Assembly: GCA_002296655.1 (NCBI GenBank) | Contig: DBIN01000044.1 | Span: 1-34,679, forward strand | Source: Acinetobacter sp. UBA801 | Lineage (GTDB): Bacteria > Pseudomonadota > Gammaproteobacteria > Pseudomonadales > Moraxellaceae | DNA length: 34,679 nucleotides | Reading direction: 5' to 3' | In this document: piece by piece, positions 33,402-34,679 of the stretch | How the letters are laid out: each line of letters begins with the position of its first letter | Position numbering within the stretch: position 1 is the stretch's first letter | The notes under the pieces: generated by a model | Told to the model about the DNA's origin: nothing | The model's input: only the letters and a program-made list of their open reading frames with translations | The model's database searches: none | Position numbers and translations under genes: made by a program

Positions 33402-34679
33402 TTAACTCTCTTTCACACCAGTTAAGTCTACTGACGCAGCATCAATATTGACATCAATATAACCATCTTTGCCTTTTTTAGCGAAGTCGTTACGCTTTTG
33501 CTCAAGATCATTCAGATAAGCTTCATCAATTCCGCCAGCCACATATATACCATCAAATACTGAACAATCAAATTCAGTCAAATGCGGTACTTTATGGGTA
33601 CGAACGGCTTGTTTTAAATCTTCTAAATCTTGGAAAATTAAACGGTCTGCACCAATAATTTCACGAATTTCTTCGACATTACGGTTAGACGCAATTAACT
33701 CATCTTTGGCTGGCATATCGATACCATACACATTTGGATATTTCACCATTGGCGCTGCAGAAGCAAAGAATACTTTTTTTGCACCTGCATCACGTGCCAT
33801 TTGGATGATTTCGTTACAAGTCGTGCCACGAACAATTGAGTCATCCACTAACAGTACATTTTTGCCTTTAAACTCAAGCTCAACAGGGTTCAGTTTTTGG
33901 CGCACTGATTTTTTACGCAATTGCTGACCTGGCATAATAAAGGTCCGTCCGATATAGCGGTTTTTCATAAAACCTTCACGGAACTTAATCCCTAAAGTAT
34001 TTGCCAATTCTAAAGCTGAGGTACGCGATGTATCTGGAATTGGAATCACTACATCAATATCATGCTGCTCGCCCCACTCTTTGGAAATTTTATGCGCCAG
34101 TTTTTCACCCATTTTTAAACGGGCTTTATACACAGAAATACCATCAATGGTCGCATCGGGACGGGCAAAGTACACATATTCAAAAATACATGGGCGATAT
34201 TCAGGTTTAGCGGCACATTGCTGGCTAAATAATTCACCAGCATCATTAATAAAAATCGCTTCACCTGGCGCAATATCACGCTCAACTTTAAAGCCAAGTG
34301 CAGTAATTGCCACAGATTCTGATGCAATAATATATTCCATACCCTGTTCAGTTTCACGCGAACCATAAATCAATGGGCGAATACCATTCGGGTCACGGAA
34401 GCCAACCAAGCCCTGACCTGTAATCATTGCAACGACACCATAAGCCCCTTTACAGCGCTCATGCACACGGCTGACCACATGGAAAACATCTTCAGATGTC
34501 GGGTTTAATTTGCCCCGTTTTTGCAATTCATGTGCAAATACGTTTAATAACACTTCAGAGTCAGAATCGGTGTTCATGTGACGTAAATCTGTTTTAAACA
34601 GATCTTCGTGAATTTCTTCGGCATTGGTCAAATTCCCATTGTGTGCCAAAGTAATCCCGTACGGCGAGTTCACATAAAA
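33402..34679 (-). CDS. purF: Amidophosphoribosyltransferase PurF (5' end outside the window)
   Basis: PurF catalyses the first step of purine synthesis, PRPP plus glutamine to phosphoribosylamine. 426 codons are visible; the frame continues beyond the right edge, entering as [20 protein letters not shown], which corresponds to about residue 90 of the E. coli enzyme, so the N-terminal nucleophile Cys is off the window. The glutaminase domain continues with [13 protein letters not shown]. The PRTase domain shows FVKNRY-type [20 protein letters not shown] and the PRPP loop [13 protein letters not shown]. It ends ...DLTGVKES with a terminator at 33356. Confidence 0.97.
   Translation of the reverse strand, partial: FYVNSPYGITLAHNGNLTNAEEIHEDLFKTDLRHMNTDSDSEVLLNVFAHELQKRGKLNPTSEDVFHVVSRVHERCKGAYGVVAMITGQGLVGFRDPNGIRPLIYGSRETEQGMEYIIASESVAITALGFKVERDIAPGEAIFINDAGELFSQQCAAKPEYRPCIFEYVYFARPDATIDGISVYKARLKMGEKLAHKISKEWGEQHDIDVVIPIPDTSRTSALELANTLGIKFREGFMKNRYIGRTFIMPGQQLRKKSVRQKLNPVELEFKGKNVLLVDDSIVRGTTCNEIIQMARDAGAKKVFFASAAPMVKYPNVYGIDMPAKDELIASNRNVEEIREIIGADRLIFQDLEDLKQAVRTHKVPHLTEFDCSVFDGIYVAGGIDEAYLNDLEQKRNDFAKKGKDGYIDVNIDAASVDLTGVKES

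Overview
The window looks like a piece of an Acinetobacter (Moraxellaceae) chromosome. It is AT-rich, and the housekeeping proteins (PurF, GlnD, TsaD, AlaA, YchF, RpsU) are clearly gammaproteobacterial. The gene order purT-glnD-dapC and tsaD/rpsU-yqeY, the azlCD pair, and the lipoprotein and small hypothetical genes fit that genus. The genus is inferred from protein recognition; no search was run.

Positions 1-3360 are accessory, decayed DNA lying on the 3' side of a tRNA-Ile2-type (CAT) gene. The region holds the start of an IS30-like transposase at the window edge and a DUF6502-family gene. That gene overlaps a broken lipoprotein gene carrying two frameshifts and a roughly 100-bp MITE-like insertion. 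A complete 1230-bp IS3-family element follows; it has no target duplication and a truncated ORF start on each side. Positions 3440-3889 are AT-rich and hold only a possible 28-aa ORF and a pair of short inverted repeats.

Positions 3890-19221 are mostly core metabolism. In order they are an acyltransferase, YebC, an Lrp-type regulator, a decayed small gene, a GST, YchF, a lipoprotein, AzlC/AzlD branched-chain amino acid export, purT-glnD-dapC (purine, nitrogen sensing, lysine/peptidoglycan), the coupled msrB-gpx oxidative-repair pair, alaA and gloB.

Positions 19222-20830 hold a small gene with an in-frame stop, a conserved-looking 67-aa ORF, and a tRNA cluster Leu(TAG)-Trp(CCA)-Leu(TAG) in which the two Leu genes are identical. 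Positions 20829-26184 carry a patatin-like lipase coupled to a divergent protein kinase, a DUF815 ATPase, an unrecognised protein with a uracil-DNA-glycosylase-like ending, and tsaD. rpsU-yqeY diverges from tsaD.

Positions 27164-34679 are all on the minus strand: a small secreted protein, a GFA-family zinc protein, a BepA-like M48 protease, ghrB, a probable divergent DNA polymerase III psi subunit (HolD-like), a large membrane M48 protease, and purF running off the right edge.

The best-supported unusual observation is in the left arm: removing the MITE plus one target duplication restores the lipoprotein frame exactly. I saw no CRISPR array, prophage module or clear new defence system.
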